A DNA stretch of 64,000 nt. Origin: a virus. This document shows, piece by piece, positions 34,453 through 43,600 of the stretch. Where the stretch lies: the IMG/VR virus record IMGVR_UViG_3300008120_000012, positions 1-64,000 of that record, one strand, 5' to 3'. Made by a program: the position numbers and the translations under genes. A model generated the notes under the pieces. That model was not told the DNA's origin and searched no databases. It was given only the letters and a program-made list of their open reading frames with translations. Every line of letters begins with the position of its first letter. The stretch's first letter is position 1.

Positions 34453-35580
34453 ATGTCGGAACAGAACAACACAGAGATTGTAAAGAACTATCCAGGTTCA
34501 ACTTCACCAGCAGGTCAATTGAACTCTGAAGGATCATTCGCTTCAGGCGGAATCGGTTCAGTTACAACTCCAGCAGGCGGTATCCTTGGAAACACACCAA
34601 CAGCAAACATGGGTGTTACCACAGGACCAAACGCAGTAAACCCAACTGGTACACTAGGAGGTATCCTATTGCCAGAGCAGGCTCGTCGTTTCATTGACTA
34701 CGTGTGGGATGCAACAGTTCTCGCCCAGGATGGTCGTAAGGTTACTATGAGAGCCAATACGATTGAACTTGAGAAGGTCAACGTTGGTGAGCGTGTTATT
34801 CGTGCAGCAGCGCAAGGTTCAAATAACTACACAAACGCTGGTGCTACATTCACTAAGGTAGAACTAACAACCAAGAAGATTCGTCTTGATTGGGAAGTAT
34901 CTACTGAAGCACTTGAAGACAATATTGAAGGAGGTGCTCTAGAAGATCACATCGTACGCTTGATGACCAATGCATTTGCTAATGACATTGAAGATCTAGC
35001 GATTAACGGTGATGGTACAACTGGAGATTTCCTTTCAATTATGAATGGTTTCGTAAACCGTGTAAAGACTGCTGGTTCAGGAGCACACGAGTCAATCGTG
35101 ACTGTTACAAGCAACCAGTGGACAACTGATGTAATGCAGAACATTATCTTGGCAATGCCACGTAAGTATCGTGCACTTAAGAGCAATCTTAAGTTCTATG
35201 CAGGTACTGACGCATTCCAGGGAATTATCAAGCATAACGGTACACTTGCTGATGCAGTAGCAGAAGCATTTGCTTATCGTCCATCAGGCACACCAGCAAA
35301 CCGTCAAGCATATCTTGATGGTTCAGGACAAACTTTCGGTGGAGCACGTACAACACGTGTTCTCGGAATTGATGTTCAGGAAGTTCCTTACTATCCTGCA
35401 GGCTATGTAGATCTTACATTCCCTCAGAACCGTGTATGGGGTTTCCAGCGTGACATCACTGTAAACCGTGAGTACAAGCCAAAGAAGGACACAATTGAAT
35501 ACACAGTATTCGTCCGATTCGGCGTACAATGGGAAGAACTTGATGCAGTTGCTTACGCAGATGCAGCAGCAGAATCCTAA
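34453..35580 (+). CDS. Major capsid protein, HK97-like (375 aa)
   Basis: The start is the ATG at 34453 behind TTAGGAGGTGA; an in-frame GTG at 34444 lies inside that Shine-Dalgarno. The first 70 residues are Gly/Pro/Ser-rich and probably disordered. The HK97-fold core begins near LPEQARRFIDYVWDATVL, followed by an E-loop/N-arm region and DWEVSTEALEDNIEGGALED, with AINGDGTT typical of the P-domain. The C-terminal part ends in an FVRFGVQWEELDAVAY strand. Codon use is more G+C-rich and regular (GGT, CGT) than in the neighbours, as expected for a very highly expressed gene. A strong terminator follows. Confidence 0.9.
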   Translation: MSEQNNTEIVKNYPGSTSPAGQLNSEGSFASGGIGSVTTPAGGILGNTPTANMGVTTGPNAVNPTGTLGGILLPEQARRFIDYVWDATVLAQDGRKVTMRANTIELEKVNVGERVIRAAAQGSNNYTNAGATFTKVELTTKKIRLDWEVSTEALEDNIEGGALEDHIVRLMTNAFANDIEDLAINGDGTTGDFLSIMNGFVNRVKTAGSGAHESIVTVTSNQWTTDVMQNIILAMPRKYRALKSNLKFYAGTDAFQGIIKHNGTLADAVAEAFAYRPSGTPANRQAYLDGSGQTFGGARTTRVLGIDVQEVPYYPAGYVDLTFPQNRVWGFQRDITVNREYKPKKDTIEYTVFVRFGVQWEELDAVAYADAAAES

Positions 35581-35604
35581 AAAATAGTTCTTAAATGAAC
35601 CCTT

Positions 35605-35642
35605 GAGGGGGAGGTAGTGTAACAACTGCCTCCCCTTTCAAC
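35605..35642 (+). terminator. Rho-independent terminator after the capsid gene
   Basis: GGGGAGGTAGT (35608-35618) pairs with ACTGCCTCCCC (35625-35635), with one G-T wobble and a 6-base loop, followed by TTTCAACTTT. Probably partial, since neck genes lie downstream. Confidence 0.8.
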
Positions 35643-35658
35643 TTTATAAGGAGAATAA

Positions 35659-35904
35659 ATGTCATATTCAGATACAAACCCAAATGAAACACTAAATGCA
35701 CAAGGCGCAGTAGCAATAAATAGTGTTGGCGGTGTAATTATTATGGGACCAAGCGGATTGATCACTCAGCATAATGCGTTGGGTAATATTAATGGAGATG
35801 TAATATTTGGAGATACAACAGGTCCTAACGCTGTAAATCCATCTGGTACTCCATCTGGTGGAAAAAATCCACAACAAAATAATTTTATAAGTTATATAAG
35901 ATAA
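35659..35904 (+). CDS. Small protein copying the N-terminal region of the major capsid protein (81 aa)
   Basis: It begins behind TAAGGAGA, after the capsid terminator. It is Gly/Asn/Ser-rich with no hydrophobic helix. Residues about 52-67 (DTTGPNAVNPSGTPSGG) match TTGPNAVNPTGTLGG at residues 54-68 of the major capsid protein. Both are followed by a hydrophobic FIxYxx (FISYIR here, FIDYVWD in the capsid), after which this protein stops. It therefore looks like a free copy of the capsid N-terminal arm. Possible roles: decoration or capping of the capsid, or regulating assembly. There is no known family that I recognise. Confidence 0.55.
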   Translation: MSYSDTNPNETLNAQGAVAINSVGGVIIMGPSGLITQHNALGNINGDVIFGDTTGPNAVNPSGTPSGGKNPQQNNFISYIR

Positions 35905-35910
35905 GCATTC

Positions 35911-35919
35911 TGGTATAAT
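35911..35919 (+). promoter_or_regulatory. Extended -10 promoter for the neck gene cluster
   Basis: TGGTATAAT is followed by a short leader with CAGGAGG before the ATG at 35939. It would restore transcription after the capsid terminator. Confidence 0.55.
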
Positions 35920-35938
35920 AAACGCAGGAGGATTTTTA

Positions 35939-36157
35939 ATGTCAAAGTCAAAAGTAGAAAAAACAACTAATAGCCCAGCAGCAGATGACAAGGTAGCACT
36001 TTATTCTCAAAAGAATTTATTTTGGAATGAAGTAGGAACTCTTAAAATTGGCTACAATATTGTCAATTCAGAAAATGCTGAAAAGTGGTTAAGGCATAAG
36101 GCTGTTAGAATTGCAACTCCAGACGAGGTGGCGAAGGCGTATAGCCAAAACAAATGA
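35939..36157 (+). CDS. Small conserved head-region protein (72 aa)
   Basis: A Lys/Ser-rich N-terminus is followed by a compact domain: LFWNEVGTLKIGYNIVNSE, then a helix (NAEKWLRHKAVRIATPDEVAK). The pattern resembles small proteins after the capsid gene in actinobacteriophages that have no assigned role. It overlaps the next gene by ATGA, so it is co-translated with the head-tail adaptor. Confidence 0.55.
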   Translation: MSKSKVEKTTNSPAADDKVALYSQKNLFWNEVGTLKIGYNIVNSENAEKWLRHKAVRIATPDEVAKAYSQNK

Positions 36158-37113
36158 TAGTTAGAAGAGTGCCCCCATACCCAATTGATATTACCTATAC
36201 GGTCCCTGAGCCAAATACTGAATATTATTTTACAATTGAAAACTCTCCAAAAACCATTGAGGCAAATGAAACATTAACATCAGATGCCAACTCTAAAATA
36301 ACATATACATTAACTGGAGACTTTGTTAAGTATGATCAAGACTATGCAGTTTTAGTTTATGATAGCCCAGAGGACGATACTGGAGATGTCGTAGTACAGG
36401 ATATATTAAATGTAATTAGACCGTATGTTGATGTTAGAGATCTTGTCTCTACCGCTTCAGAAATTGCAGAGTATGAGGAGTATGAACTTCTTGCTAGAAC
36501 ATTAATTAATAGCATTGTCGGACCAAAAGGATTTTTATTTGAAAAGAGTATATTAGAGGTTACTGGACAAGGAACTGACTATTTACCACTATGGGATCTA
36601 GCCTATAAGATTTTACAAGTATATGAAAACTCAGAATTAGTATATGATTCAACTCAAGACCCACCATACCTTGGTGAGTATACATATGGAATAACACAGG
36701 ATAGAACTGCAATATATAAAGATGCTGGTGGAATATATGATCGTTCAGAAAAAAAGCCATTAAGGTTTAGACCAAGTGCTTCAGATTCTTTTAATGCCTA
36801 TACATCTTTAGATACACCAGAGTTTAGTGCACCAAATAATACAGTTATGTTTCCAGAAGGATGGGACTATGTAATTATTTATGAAACAGGTCATCGTGTT
36901 ATACCAAATGACATTCGTGACGCTACTATCAGATTAATGGATGACATTCGTTGTGGGAAATTAGAATATTTTAAGAGATCCATTGATTCATATCAAACAG
37001 ATCAATTTAATATAAAGTGGGATCCAAGACATCTTGATGGAACTGGAAACCTTTTTGTTGACAAGGCATTAGAAAAATATACAACAACATTACCTAAGCC
37101 ATGGGTGATTTAA
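36154..37113 (+). CDS. Head-tail adaptor (gp6/gp15-like), with a beta N-terminal domain (319 aa)
   Basis: The N-terminal 90 residues are a beta domain (TIENSPKTIEANETLTSDAN). A helical domain follows (VVQDILNVIRPYVDVRDLVS; ELLARTLINSIVG), the usual plan of adaptor proteins that bind under the portal. A later block (RVIPNDIRDATIRLMDDIRCG) is helical and matches the C-terminal helix of such adaptors. It is the first neck gene after the capsid and is tightly packed with the next three. The extra N-terminal beta domain makes it longer than the minimal family (about 100-150 aa). Confidence 0.65.
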   Translation: MIVRRVPPYPIDITYTVPEPNTEYYFTIENSPKTIEANETLTSDANSKITYTLTGDFVKYDQDYAVLVYDSPEDDTGDVVVQDILNVIRPYVDVRDLVSTASEIAEYEEYELLARTLINSIVGPKGFLFEKSILEVTGQGTDYLPLWDLAYKILQVYENSELVYDSTQDPPYLGEYTYGITQDRTAIYKDAGGIYDRSEKKPLRFRPSASDSFNAYTSLDTPEFSAPNNTVMFPEGWDYVIIYETGHRVIPNDIRDATIRLMDDIRCGKLEYFKRSIDSYQTDQFNIKWDPRHLDGTGNLFVDKALEKYTTTLPKPWVI

Positions 37114-37578
37114 ATGAGCGCATACCTATCATCTGGTAACTGCAATGAAACTGATCTATATTTTCCAATGACAGCAGATTTATATTATCCAATAATTTCT
37201 CAAGGTTCTTATGGTGAAGTAAAAAAAGACTGGGTTTTTGATAGAAAGATTGCTCTTAATGCTATGCCTTTTTCAAGAAAAGGTACTGGAGAAATAGCCC
37301 CCGCAGTATTTTTACAATATAAAGATATGTTAGTTGGCAGAACAAAAGGTGACATAAGAGTAACATCAAACAACAACACAGAGGCATTGACAAATATTTT
37401 AATTACAAATATTTCAAGTGCTTCTGGTGAATTAATATATAAAGAAAGTGCTGGCCCTAGATCTGGTCGTGGAACTATATATGAAATTGCATCTTATGAT
37501 CCTCATTTTGCTCCTTATGGCGATATAGACTATTATTCTTTTACTATACGTAGATCTGAGAACCAGGCGGCTCAATAA
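37114..37578 (+). CDS. Head closure/stopper-like protein (154 aa)
   Basis: A beta-barrel type protein with an N-terminal hydrophobic/aromatic stretch (DLYFPMTADLYYPIISQGSY) and a KKDWVFDRKIALNAMPFS strand. It ends in YYSFTIRRSE. Length, beta pattern and place directly after the adaptor match head-completion (stopper) proteins. It begins at the adaptor's stop and ends with a TAATG overlap into the next gene. The assignment rests mainly on position. Confidence 0.5.
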   Translation: MSAYLSSGNCNETDLYFPMTADLYYPIISQGSYGEVKKDWVFDRKIALNAMPFSRKGTGEIAPAVFLQYKDMLVGRTKGDIRVTSNNNTEALTNILITNISSASGELIYKESAGPRSGRGTIYEIASYDPHFAPYGDIDYYSFTIRRSENQAAQ

Positions 37579-38255
37579 TGAGAGTAACGCTTGACTATAA
37601 TAAGTTTAATGCTATGATGAATAATGTTATAGGATACTCTACTGGATTTTTAGATGGTATTAATCAAGGCAAGACAATTTTTTTAAAAAACTTAGCAGAT
37701 GGAACAATAGAGACATTACGAAGATATATTGATGCTAACGCTAGAATGAATCCAGATGCCTTGCATCACGTATATGAATGGTATCGTGTAGGAAATGCAG
37801 ATGCAAGACTTTTTAATATTAACTCTGTAGTACGTGGAACTGGCATATCTATTAATTCAACATTTAGGCAGTCTTCATCAATTTCTAGAGATTCAAAAGA
37901 ACCTTTTTATAACAAGGCAAGAATTATGGAGAAAGGTATTCCAATTACTATTAAGCCAAAAGAAAGTAGCGTTTTGGTTTTTGAAGAAAGTGGAGAAACA
38001 GTATTTACTAAAAATGAAATTGTAATTAATAATCCTGGAGGAAATAAAGTTAGAGGATCCTTTGAAAAAGTTATTGATCAATTTTTTACAATTTATTTTT
38101 CACAAGCATTTTTAAAGTCTTGCGGTATTATGGACTATTTAGAAAACCCTAGGGCATATAAAGATAACTTCGCAGTTGGAGCAAAGACTGGAAGCAGTGC
38201 TGGCAAATCAACTGGGTATAAATGGATTATTAATGCAAAAGTTGAGGTAGAATAA
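37578..38255 (+). CDS. Neck protein, HK97 gp10-like (225 aa)
   Basis: The N-terminal helix (TGFLDGINQGKTIFLKNLAD), with a following helical and Arg-rich part and then a beta domain, resembles gp10/tail-completion-type neck proteins, in which a helix is followed by a beta-sandwich. The middle SSVLVFEESGETVFTKNEIVIN is a beta hairpin. It lies between the stopper-like and tail terminator-like genes, as in HK97-type neck gene order. TAATG coupling upstream. The exact role is inferred from the order. Confidence 0.5.
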   Translation: MRVTLDYNKFNAMMNNVIGYSTGFLDGINQGKTIFLKNLADGTIETLRRYIDANARMNPDALHHVYEWYRVGNADARLFNINSVVRGTGISINSTFRQSSSISRDSKEPFYNKARIMEKGIPITIKPKESSVLVFEESGETVFTKNEIVINNPGGNKVRGSFEKVIDQFFTIYFSQAFLKSCGIMDYLENPRAYKDNFAVGAKTGSSAGKSTGYKWIINAKVEVE

Positions 38256-38259
38256 GAAC

Positions 38260-38799
38260 ATGGCTACAGTAACAGATCTTCCATATCCACCAAAGTGGGT
38301 GAATAAGTTTATTTTTCAAGAGTTAGCAAAATATGATGATATTGGAGTTAGTGCTATATCTCAACTAGTTCCTATATTTGCAACTAGCCCAATTAATACA
38401 GAAGAAATATATAAAAATGTTATACAGGCAACTAATATCTCTGAGCCATTAGTAATCATATATGACAGACTTATCACATTTAGACCCAGTGTATTTTATC
38501 CCCATAAACGAGAGCAATTAATATATTATTTATATAGTACTAGTTTGGCCAACGTCAATAATGCTAATATTGTTATTTCTCAATTATTAGACAGAGAAGA
38601 TGCATCTGCTCAGGACATGAATACTTGGTGCACCCTTAATAAAGGCTCTGAAAATTATAATGTATATTTTCATAATACTAAAGTTTATCAGGCTCAAGAG
38701 GCAAGGGATGTCCTTGACCTTGCTTCTGCTAGAACCATATTCGTAAATAAACTCATAATAGAGTACGACTACCACACAAATTCCACCTCATATTTGTAA
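38260..38799 (+). CDS. Tail terminator-like protein (179 aa)
   Basis: An alpha/beta protein with FIFQELAKYDDIGVSAISQL near the start and IIYDRLITFRPSVFYPHKRE, followed by YYLYSTSL, a helix with NIVISQLLDREDA, and a C-terminal VNKLIIEYDYHTNS strand. Tail terminators have this helix, sheet, helix order and lie just before the tail tube gene, as here. It is the last gene before a promoter region. Family assignment is mostly by position and length. Confidence 0.5.
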   Translation: MATVTDLPYPPKWVNKFIFQELAKYDDIGVSAISQLVPIFATSPINTEEIYKNVIQATNISEPLVIIYDRLITFRPSVFYPHKREQLIYYLYSTSLANVNNANIVISQLLDREDASAQDMNTWCTLNKGSENYNVYFHNTKVYQAQEARDVLDLASARTIFVNKLIIEYDYHTNSTSYL

Positions 38800-38808
38800 T
38801 AAAAAGGC

Positions 38809-38817
38809 TGTTATAAT
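38809..38817 (+). promoter_or_regulatory. Extended -10 promoter of the tail tube gene
   Basis: TGTTATAAT opens a leader of about 55 bases that ends in AAGAAGAGGTGA before the ATG at 38880. I see no strong hairpin in the leader. Confidence 0.55.
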
Positions 38818-38879
38818 TGTCTTGAGGAAACACAAACGCCGTACAACTTAATAAAAAACTAAAAAGAAGAGGTGATATT

Positions 38880-39527
38880 ATGCCATATACTCGTGGTAAT
38901 AATCAAAATATTATCGTCGGTGCAGCAGCGTTCTTTATTGCTGACACAACACTGACTCCAGGCACACTTCCATCGTTGTCAGCAGGTTCTGCAGCAACAC
39001 AGTCTTTCCGTGAGACTTTGACAGCAAATGCATCGTATGACAACGTAGGTTACACAATGAATGGTCTTGAGTTACAGTTCCAACCAAATTTTGGTGAGGT
39101 TCAGGTAGATCAGGTTCTTGACGTTGCTAAACTTTACAAGCAAGGTATGACAGTTAGCCTAAGAACTGCTTTTGCAGAGGCTACTCTAGAAAATCTTTTG
39201 ATTGCTTTGGCTTATGGAAGTTCTAAACTAACAGGTACCAAGAACAGCGCAGCAGGTCAAGCACTTGATCTTTCTGCAGGAGATCTTGGAGAATGTCCAG
39301 TTGAGCGTGGAATCATTGCAGTAGGTCCAGGAACTGGAGATTGCGATGACTCAAATCGTATTGAGCGTGTTTACGCTGCATACCGTGCACTTTCAATTGA
39401 AAATGTAACTGTATCAGCAAAACGTGATGCCCCATCTATGTTTGAGGTATCATTCCGCTTGCTACCTGAAGATACTTCAGGTTCATATGGAAAGATAATT
39501 GACCGTACTTGGACAATTACTTCCTGA
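38880..39527 (+). CDS. Major tail tube protein (215 aa)
   Basis: The protein is regular and beta-rich: NQNIIVGAAAFFIADTTLTP, then a strand and turn region LELQFQPNFGEVQVDQVLDV (residues about 64-83), and a C-terminal strand series ending in SMFEVSFRLLPEDTSGSYGK. This is the fold pattern of HK97/lambda-type tube proteins in long-tailed phages. Codon use is G+C-richer and more uniform than the neighbours, like the capsid gene, which fits high expression. It has its own promoter and terminator. Following genes are the tail-assembly chaperones and tape measure, as expected. Confidence 0.75.
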   Translation: MPYTRGNNQNIIVGAAAFFIADTTLTPGTLPSLSAGSAATQSFRETLTANASYDNVGYTMNGLELQFQPNFGEVQVDQVLDVAKLYKQGMTVSLRTAFAEATLENLLIALAYGSSKLTGTKNSAAGQALDLSAGDLGECPVERGIIAVGPGTGDCDDSNRIERVYAAYRALSIENVTVSAKRDAPSMFEVSFRLLPEDTSGSYGKIIDRTWTITS

Positions 39528-39545
39528 TAATTTAATACAATAAGA

Positions 39546-39583
39546 AACAACAGGCCCGTCTTTTTAGACGGGTCTTGTTGCTT
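39546..39583 (+). terminator. Rho-independent terminator after the tail tube gene
   Basis: CCCGTCT (39555-39561) pairs with AGACGGG (39566-39572) around a short T loop; the stem extends through AACAA/TTGTT. A T-rich stretch follows. It isolates the abundant tube transcript. Confidence 0.8.
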
Positions 39584-39585
39584 TA

Positions 39586-39594
39586 TGATAGAAT
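39586..39594 (+). promoter_or_regulatory. Extended -10 promoter for a leaderless mRNA of the first chaperone gene
   Basis: TGATAGAAT ends 7 bases before the ATG at 39602, directly after the tube terminator. No Shine-Dalgarno is present. Confidence 0.55.
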
Positions 39595-39601
39595 ATAAAA
39601 T

Positions 39602-40306
39602 ATGGCAACTGAAATTTATAAAATAGAAAATGTACAAACTATTGATGGTTTGAATATTGAAATACATCCATTAAAAATAAAATATATGAGACAGTTTATG
39701 GATCGTTTTTATGACATAGGAGACAACATGTCAGAAGAACAAATGATAGATATTTTATGTGACTGTGTAAGAATTTCAATGAAACAGTATGCTCCTCAAT
39801 TTTCTAAAAGCATAGAAGATGTTCAAGATAATTTTGATATAAAAACTGTATATGATATTTTAGATTTTGCTGCAGGTATAAAAATAAATAGAGAAAAGAA
39901 AAAAGAAGAGGTTCAAAGTAACTCTAACTCAGAGAGTTTGTCATGGAAAGATCTTGATTTGGTTAAATTAGAAACAGAAATTTTTCTATTAGGTATATGG
40001 AAAAGTTACGATGAACTAGAAACATCTATTTCAATACAAGAACTATTTGCCACAATCTCCTCCAGCAGAGAATTAGACTATGAAGAAAAAAGATTTTTGG
40101 CTGCAATTCAAGGAGTTAAATTAGACGGGGACCCACAGGATGAAGGCAGAAAGAAGTGGGAAGACATGAAGGCAAGAGTCTTTAGTGGTGGCGCAACAAA
40201 TGACAGCAAAGATATTTTGGCTTTACAAGGATACAATGCTCAAAAACTAGGTTTTGGTATTGGGATGGGCATAGATTACGAAGACCTAAGAACTCCTTCT
40301 AGTTAA
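39602..40306 (+). CDS. Tail-assembly chaperone, long form (234 aa)
   Basis: The N-terminal 95 residues form a domain with IHPLKIKYMRQFMDRF and helical blocks (MIDILCDCVRISMKQYAP; TVYDILDFAAGI) that aligns along its length with the separate 104-residue protein at 40358. A Lys/Glu linker (residues 96-105) leads to a second domain (LETEIFLLGIWKSYDELETS; YEEKRFLAAIQGVKLDG), which resembles the T-domain of long chaperones. Long-tailed phages usually make short and long chaperones from one gene by frameshift. Here the long form is encoded as one continuous gene. It guides tape measure/tube assembly. The role is inferred from position. Confidence 0.65.
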   Translation: MATEIYKIENVQTIDGLNIEIHPLKIKYMRQFMDRFYDIGDNMSEEQMIDILCDCVRISMKQYAPQFSKSIEDVQDNFDIKTVYDILDFAAGIKINREKKKEEVQSNSNSESLSWKDLDLVKLETEIFLLGIWKSYDELETSISIQELFATISSSRELDYEEKRFLAAIQGVKLDGDPQDEGRKKWEDMKARVFSGGATNDSKDILALQGYNAQKLGFGIGMGIDYEDLRTPSS

Positions 40307-40322
40307 TAAAAATATCTTATTA

Positions 40323-40331
40323 TGCTATAAT
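40323..40331 (+). promoter_or_regulatory. Extended -10 promoter for the short chaperone and tape measure
   Basis: TGCTATAAT precedes a leader with a perfect palindrome CCTAATTAGG (40340-40349) that overlaps the TAGGAGG Shine-Dalgarno before the ATG at 40358. Confidence 0.55.
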
Positions 40332-40357
40332 TGACTTAACCTAATTAGGAGGAAATA

Positions 40358-40672
40358 ATGTCAACAACCACATACGAAGCACAAACGCTTACGCTTATGG
40401 ACGGTACAGAGGTTACTGTAAGACCTCTAAAGATATCACTACTTCGCCAATTTACCAAAAAGTTTGAGGGTATTGGTGATGTTCAAGAAGATAATGATAA
40501 GTCTATGGATCTTCTTCTTGAGTGTGTAGCAATCGCTATGCAACAATACAAGCCAGAATTGGCAGATGTAAAGAAACTGGAAGAGATTATAGATCTTCCA
40601 ACGGTCTATAAAGTAATTGAGGCTGCCTCTGGTGTTCCAATTACTGACTTGGGCCAACCAAAAATTGCATAA
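40358..40672 (+). CDS. Tail-assembly chaperone, short form (104 aa)
   Basis: It is a paralogue of residues 1-95 of the preceding gene. Shared features in order: VRPLKISLLRQFTKKFEGIG, a MDLLLECVAIAMQQY helix, and TVYKVIEAASGVPI at the end. It ends just where the long form enters its linker, so it matches the G-type (short) product of other phages. It has its own promoter and Shine-Dalgarno. The tape measure gene follows 16 bases later, as expected for a chaperone. Confidence 0.65.
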   Translation: MSTTTYEAQTLTLMDGTEVTVRPLKISLLRQFTKKFEGIGDVQEDNDKSMDLLLECVAIAMQQYKPELADVKKLEEIIDLPTVYKVIEAASGVPITDLGQPKIA

Positions 40673-40688
40673 GTAAAGAGGTGAATAG

Positions 40689-43600
40689 ATGGCTGACGTA
40701 AATGCTAATATTGGCGTAAATATAGATACGTCCAATGCGTTGGCTCAGATTAAAAATCTTCAGAGACAGTTATCTGAATTCTATACCTCAATATCAAGAT
40801 CAAGCGCAACTGCTGCATTAGCACAGCGTGATCTGCAGAGAAATCTTGTCAATAGTATAAACTCTCTTGGCGGTTTCTCTGCAGAGTTGCGTACGATTAA
40901 AACTACAGCAGAATCTTTTACTAACTCATTAGAAAAAAATAAGTTCTCAATGCGGGAATATTTCCGCTATGCAGCAGCATCTACAAAAACATTCAGCAGA
41001 GTTTTTTCTTCAGAATTTGACACAATAAATAAAGTTGCAGAAGATAATGTAAAGAGACTACAGACACAATATATTAAACTTGGTCGTGATGCCAATGGAG
41101 CAATGAAGGCAATTGCTGTTATCCCTACCGAACTTAATATGAAGGACTTTTCTGTACAGACTCAAATGGCATCACAAAGACAGGCTATATTTAATCAATT
41201 AATTAAACAAGGCTCTACAAACCTTCTAAACTTTGGTAAGAATACTCAGTGGGCTGGTCGTCAGTTGATGGTTGGTTTTACTATCCCATTAACATTATTG
41301 GGTAATGTTGCAGCAAAAACATTTATGGAAATGGAAACTGCTGCTATTAAATTTAAAAAAGTGTATGGAGATATGTTTACTCCAGCAGCAGAAACACAAG
41401 CAGCATTAGATAATGTAAAGGAACTAGGTGTTGCATTTACAAGATATGGAATTGCTGTTAAGGATACTGTTTCTCTTGCTGCAGATGCAGCAGCAGCAGG
41501 TTTCCAAGGCTTAGATCTACAGAGACAGGTTACAGAAGCAACAAGGCTACAGGTACTTGGTCAGATTGATCAACAGAAGGCTCTTGAAACTACAATATCA
41601 TTACAAAATGCTTTCCAGATGTCTTCAGAAGACTTGTCTGATTCTATTAACTTTTTAAACGCAGTTGAAAACCAGACAGTCGTTTCTCTTGACGATATTA
41701 CAACCGCTATTCCAAAGGCAGCGCCAGTTGTTAAGCAATTAGGTGGTAGCGTTAAAGACTTAGCATTCTTTATGGCTGCTATGAAAGAAGGCGGTATTAA
41801 TGCATCAGAGGGTGCTAACGCATTAAAGTCTGGTCTTGCATCTCTTATTAATCCAACAGATAAAGCAAGAGAGATGATGGCAGGATTTGGCATTGATATT
41901 GATGCGATAGTAAATAAAAATGCTGGCAATGTAAAACAAACAGTTATAGAGTTTGCTATGGCATTAGATAATCTTTCTGATCTAAATCGTCAAAGAGCAA
42001 TTGAACAACTATTTGGTAAGTTCCAGTTAGCACGTCTATCTACATTATTTGAAAACGTTACAAGGTCTGGAAATCAAGCATCACGTGTTCTTGATTTAGC
42101 AACAGCGTCTACTGGTGATCTTGCAGCAATGGCTGATAAAGAATTAGGAATGACAGCCGAATCGGCAATGAATAAATTCCGTGCATCTGTTGAGCAACTA
42201 AAACTAGCACTTGTTCCAGTAGGAGAAGTATTTTTACAAACAGTTACACCAATTGTTGATGTTGTTTCTAATGTTTTAGATGCTTTTAATGATTTGTCTC
42301 CAGGAGTTAAAAAAGCAATAACTGTAATGACAGTAGCAATTGGTGGTATTGGACCAGTTGCACTTATGACATTTGGTTTGCTAAATAACGGCATTGCCAA
42401 TGCTATTAAATTATTTACAACTCTTCGTAATGGATACTTAAGACTTACAGGCCAATCTCAAATTTTAGGTGAACAGACTCAACTATTAACAACAGAGCAA
42501 CAGAATGCTGCAGCAGTAGCACACTCTTTAGATCAATCTCATGCTAGATTAACGCAAACATTTAATGTTGAAAAAGCAGCGCTTGATGGATTAGTAGGTG
42601 CTTATGCTAGAGCAACTACTGCTGCTCAAAATTTCATAATTCAAAATCCAGGCATGATGCTTCCTGGAAGAATGCCTAAGAGATATGCAAAGGGTGTTTC
42701 ATTAGTTCCAGGATCAGGTAGTGGCGATACAGTACCAGCAATGCTTGAACCAGGCGAGGCAGTCATTCCAAAGGCAATGGCAAAGAAATATGCACCACTA
42801 ATTAATGCAATGGTTGCTGGAAACATTCCAGGATATAGAAAAGGACTGGGTACTGGAACCGCAGTTGATATTCCAGGAGGATATGCAGCAGCACACTTTG
42901 GTGGAAGTTCATACAGAAGTGGTTCTGAACTTTTACAGATGGTGGAAGGACTTGATACGGCTTTTGCAAGACAAATTCGTACAATGGTTGCAGAAGTAGA
43001 AAATGGATTAGACAGAGTATTTACTGTATTTAGTAATGAAGTTGTCTCTATGTCTACAGAATTAAACAGAGCAGTTGGAAAAACGGGAAGTGGAAAGAGG
43101 GCTTCTGTAGACTTAGCAAGAACAGAATTAACAACTGGGGCATATGCACAAACTAGAGATATTGAACTACAAAGACAGTTAGAAGCAGCAGGAGTTTCTA
43201 TTGAAGATATTAGACAAATTAATAAAAAAATCACTGAAGAAATAACAACTGGATTTGGTAGATTAGGAGATATTACAGAAGTAACAGCAGAAGACCTTGA
43301 TAAGTTGATCGGTGATGCATATAAGGCAGTAGCAAAAACAGATGCAAGAGTTGATCAAGCATATAAGAATATGCAAAATATTACTACAGTAACCAATCCG
43401 CTAAATGATTCTAGAATTGCCGTTACAAATGATCCATATACCAAGGCAAGAAAATCAGGAAAATATTATGGCGGAATGACTAGAATGGTCGGAGAAGGTA
43501 ATGTTCCATATCAAGCAAATGCTAGATTTAAAATCAGTAATGCAATGGCGGGTTCTTTGGGGCTTTCATCACAAGATGCTGCTGCTATTTATAATAAATT

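Noticed and set aside
39896-39910. A possible -1 frameshift site (AAG AAA AAA GAA) in the long chaperone gene; a shift would end in a short product near the length of the separate short chaperone.
   Set aside because: The A-run is not in the phase of a canonical X XXY YYZ heptamer for this frame (the base before the two AAA codons is G), and the short form already exists as its own gene. It remains a weak alternative.
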